Shown piece by piece: positions 63,529 to 64,000 of a DNA stretch of 64,000 bases. Below the pieces are notes generated by a model. It was not told the origin of the DNA and searched no databases. It was given only the letters and a program-made list of their open reading frames with translations. The stretch is from contig BMAH01000025.1 in assembly GCA_014132615.1 (NCBI GenBank), forward strand, positions 1-64,000. Direction: 5' to 3'. This DNA is from Gammaproteobacteria bacterium. Lineage in GTDB: Bacteria > Pseudomonadota > Gammaproteobacteria > DSM-16500. Every line of letters starts with the position of its first letter. The first letter of the stretch is position 1. The translations under genes and the position numbers were made by a program.

Positions 63529-64000
63529 CTATAATAAAATTTTATACGGACTTCCAGCCTGCTCCTGAGTAAGCTTAGGGATTAAATAACCAGGTAATTG
63601 TTGTCTTAGTGCATCATGTAATTGTTTTGCTTTTTCTAAGCTAAGATCAAAATGTGCAGCGCCTTCTACTTTGTCTAAAACATGCAAATAATACGGCATT
63701 ACTTTAGAAGCAAATAAAGTCTCACTCAACTCTATTAACGTTTGCACTTGATCATTTATTCCTTTTAATAACACAGCCTGATTAAGCAAGGTAATATCTG
63801 CATTATTAAGCTTAACTAGCATTTGCTTAACTTCATCGTTAATTTCTTGCGCGTGATTTGCATGTACGACAATCACTTTTTGCAATGGTAATGTTTCTAT
63901 CCAGGCAAGAAATTCTCTAGTAATCCTTTCTGGTAAAACAATAGGTATTCTTGAGTGAAAACGTAGGCGTTTAACATGAGAAATTGATAACAATTTCTCA
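63529..64000 (-). CDS. epmB: EF-P (R)-beta-lysine 2,3-aminomutase EpmB, C-terminal part
   Basis: Only the C-terminal 157 or so residues lie in the window; the reading frame is open across base 64000, so the 5' end and the radical-SAM CxxxCxxC motif are outside. What is seen matches the end of EpmB: LSISHVKRLRFHSRIPIVLPERIT, VVHANHAQEINDEV, ITLLNQAVLLKGINDQVQTL, MPYYLHVLDKVEGAAHFDL and PGYLIPKLTQE. EpmB makes (R)-beta-lysine for modifying elongation factor P. No efp or epmA is visible in the window; efp often adjoins epmB just outside. Confidence 0.93.
   Translation of the reverse strand, partial: EKLLSISHVKRLRFHSRIPIVLPERITREFLAWIETLPLQKVIVVHANHAQEINDEVKQMLVKLNNADITLLNQAVLLKGINDQVQTLIELSETLFASKVMPYYLHVLDKVEGAAHFDLSLEKAKQLHDALRQQLPGYLIPKLTQEQAGSPYKILL

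Overview
The window is AT-rich (roughly 35-40% GC by eye), densely coded and gammaproteobacterial. Housekeeping genes and gene orders match that class: def-fmt-rsmB, hemC-hemD-hemX-hemY, ubiK-nudF-parE-parC, waaG-waaP, gmhB-plsC, plus guaC, priA, uvrD, pyrD, glmS, glmU and epmB. Mixed among them are genes for eukaryote-like or very helical proteins: two F-box-like proteins (one fused to pentapeptide repeats), two ankyrin-type proteins, and several coiled-coil or helical proteins of unknown function. Low GC plus eukaryote-like domains suggests an intracellular or protist-associated member of the Legionellales/Coxiellaceae group. This is an inference: no 16S gene or secretion-system gene lies in the window.

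Layout. 1-6.8 kb: unknown protein, MFS exporter, HExxH membrane protein, tRNA-Leu(CAA) and tRNA-Arg(CCU), NfeD plus slipin, priA. 6.8-14.1 kb: unknown helical protein, hotdog thioesterase, a two-gene lysine-catabolism operon, a protein with an internal duplication and an ankyrin protein. 14-18.9 kb (minus strand): waaG-waaP-dual kinase-gabD. 19-24 kb: lipoprotein, MltD-like transglycosylase, a 350-bp repeat-filled gap, DUF3298 protein, gmhB-plsC, outer-membrane barrel. 23.7-34 kb: F-box/pentapeptide protein, guaC, a GGDEF remnant, def-fmt-rsmB, hemCDXY and a spermidine-synthase homologue that has lost its active-site motifs. 34-39.6 kb: small gene, ubiK, nudF, parE, parC. 39.6-46.8 kb: small secreted and membrane proteins, coiled-coil protein, a polyhydroxyalkanoate operon (MaoC-Pta, PhaE, PhaC), ankyrin-like protein. 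46.8-55.2 kb: OPT transporter, engB, uvrD, XRE regulator, pyrD, a new 64-residue ORF, glmS. 55.2-64 kb: coiled-coil protein, glmU, HD phosphohydrolase, PPC protein, thpR, parB followed by an F-box gene, two secreted proteins, and epmB cut by the window end.

How it works together. The LPS genes (gmhB, waaG, waaP, dual kinase) point to a phosphorylated heptose inner core. GlmS and GlmU supply UDP-GlcNAc for peptidoglycan and LPS. The lysine operon would turn lysine into 2-aminoadipate. The MaoC-Pta/PhaE/PhaC operon would draw acyl-CoA into carbon storage. No CRISPR array, prophage, intact insertion sequence or complete toxin-antitoxin pair was seen. The least ordinary material is the set of possible effectors, several with Ser/Thr-rich C-termini, the degenerate spermidine-synthase homologue, and long near-perfect intergenic inverted repeats.
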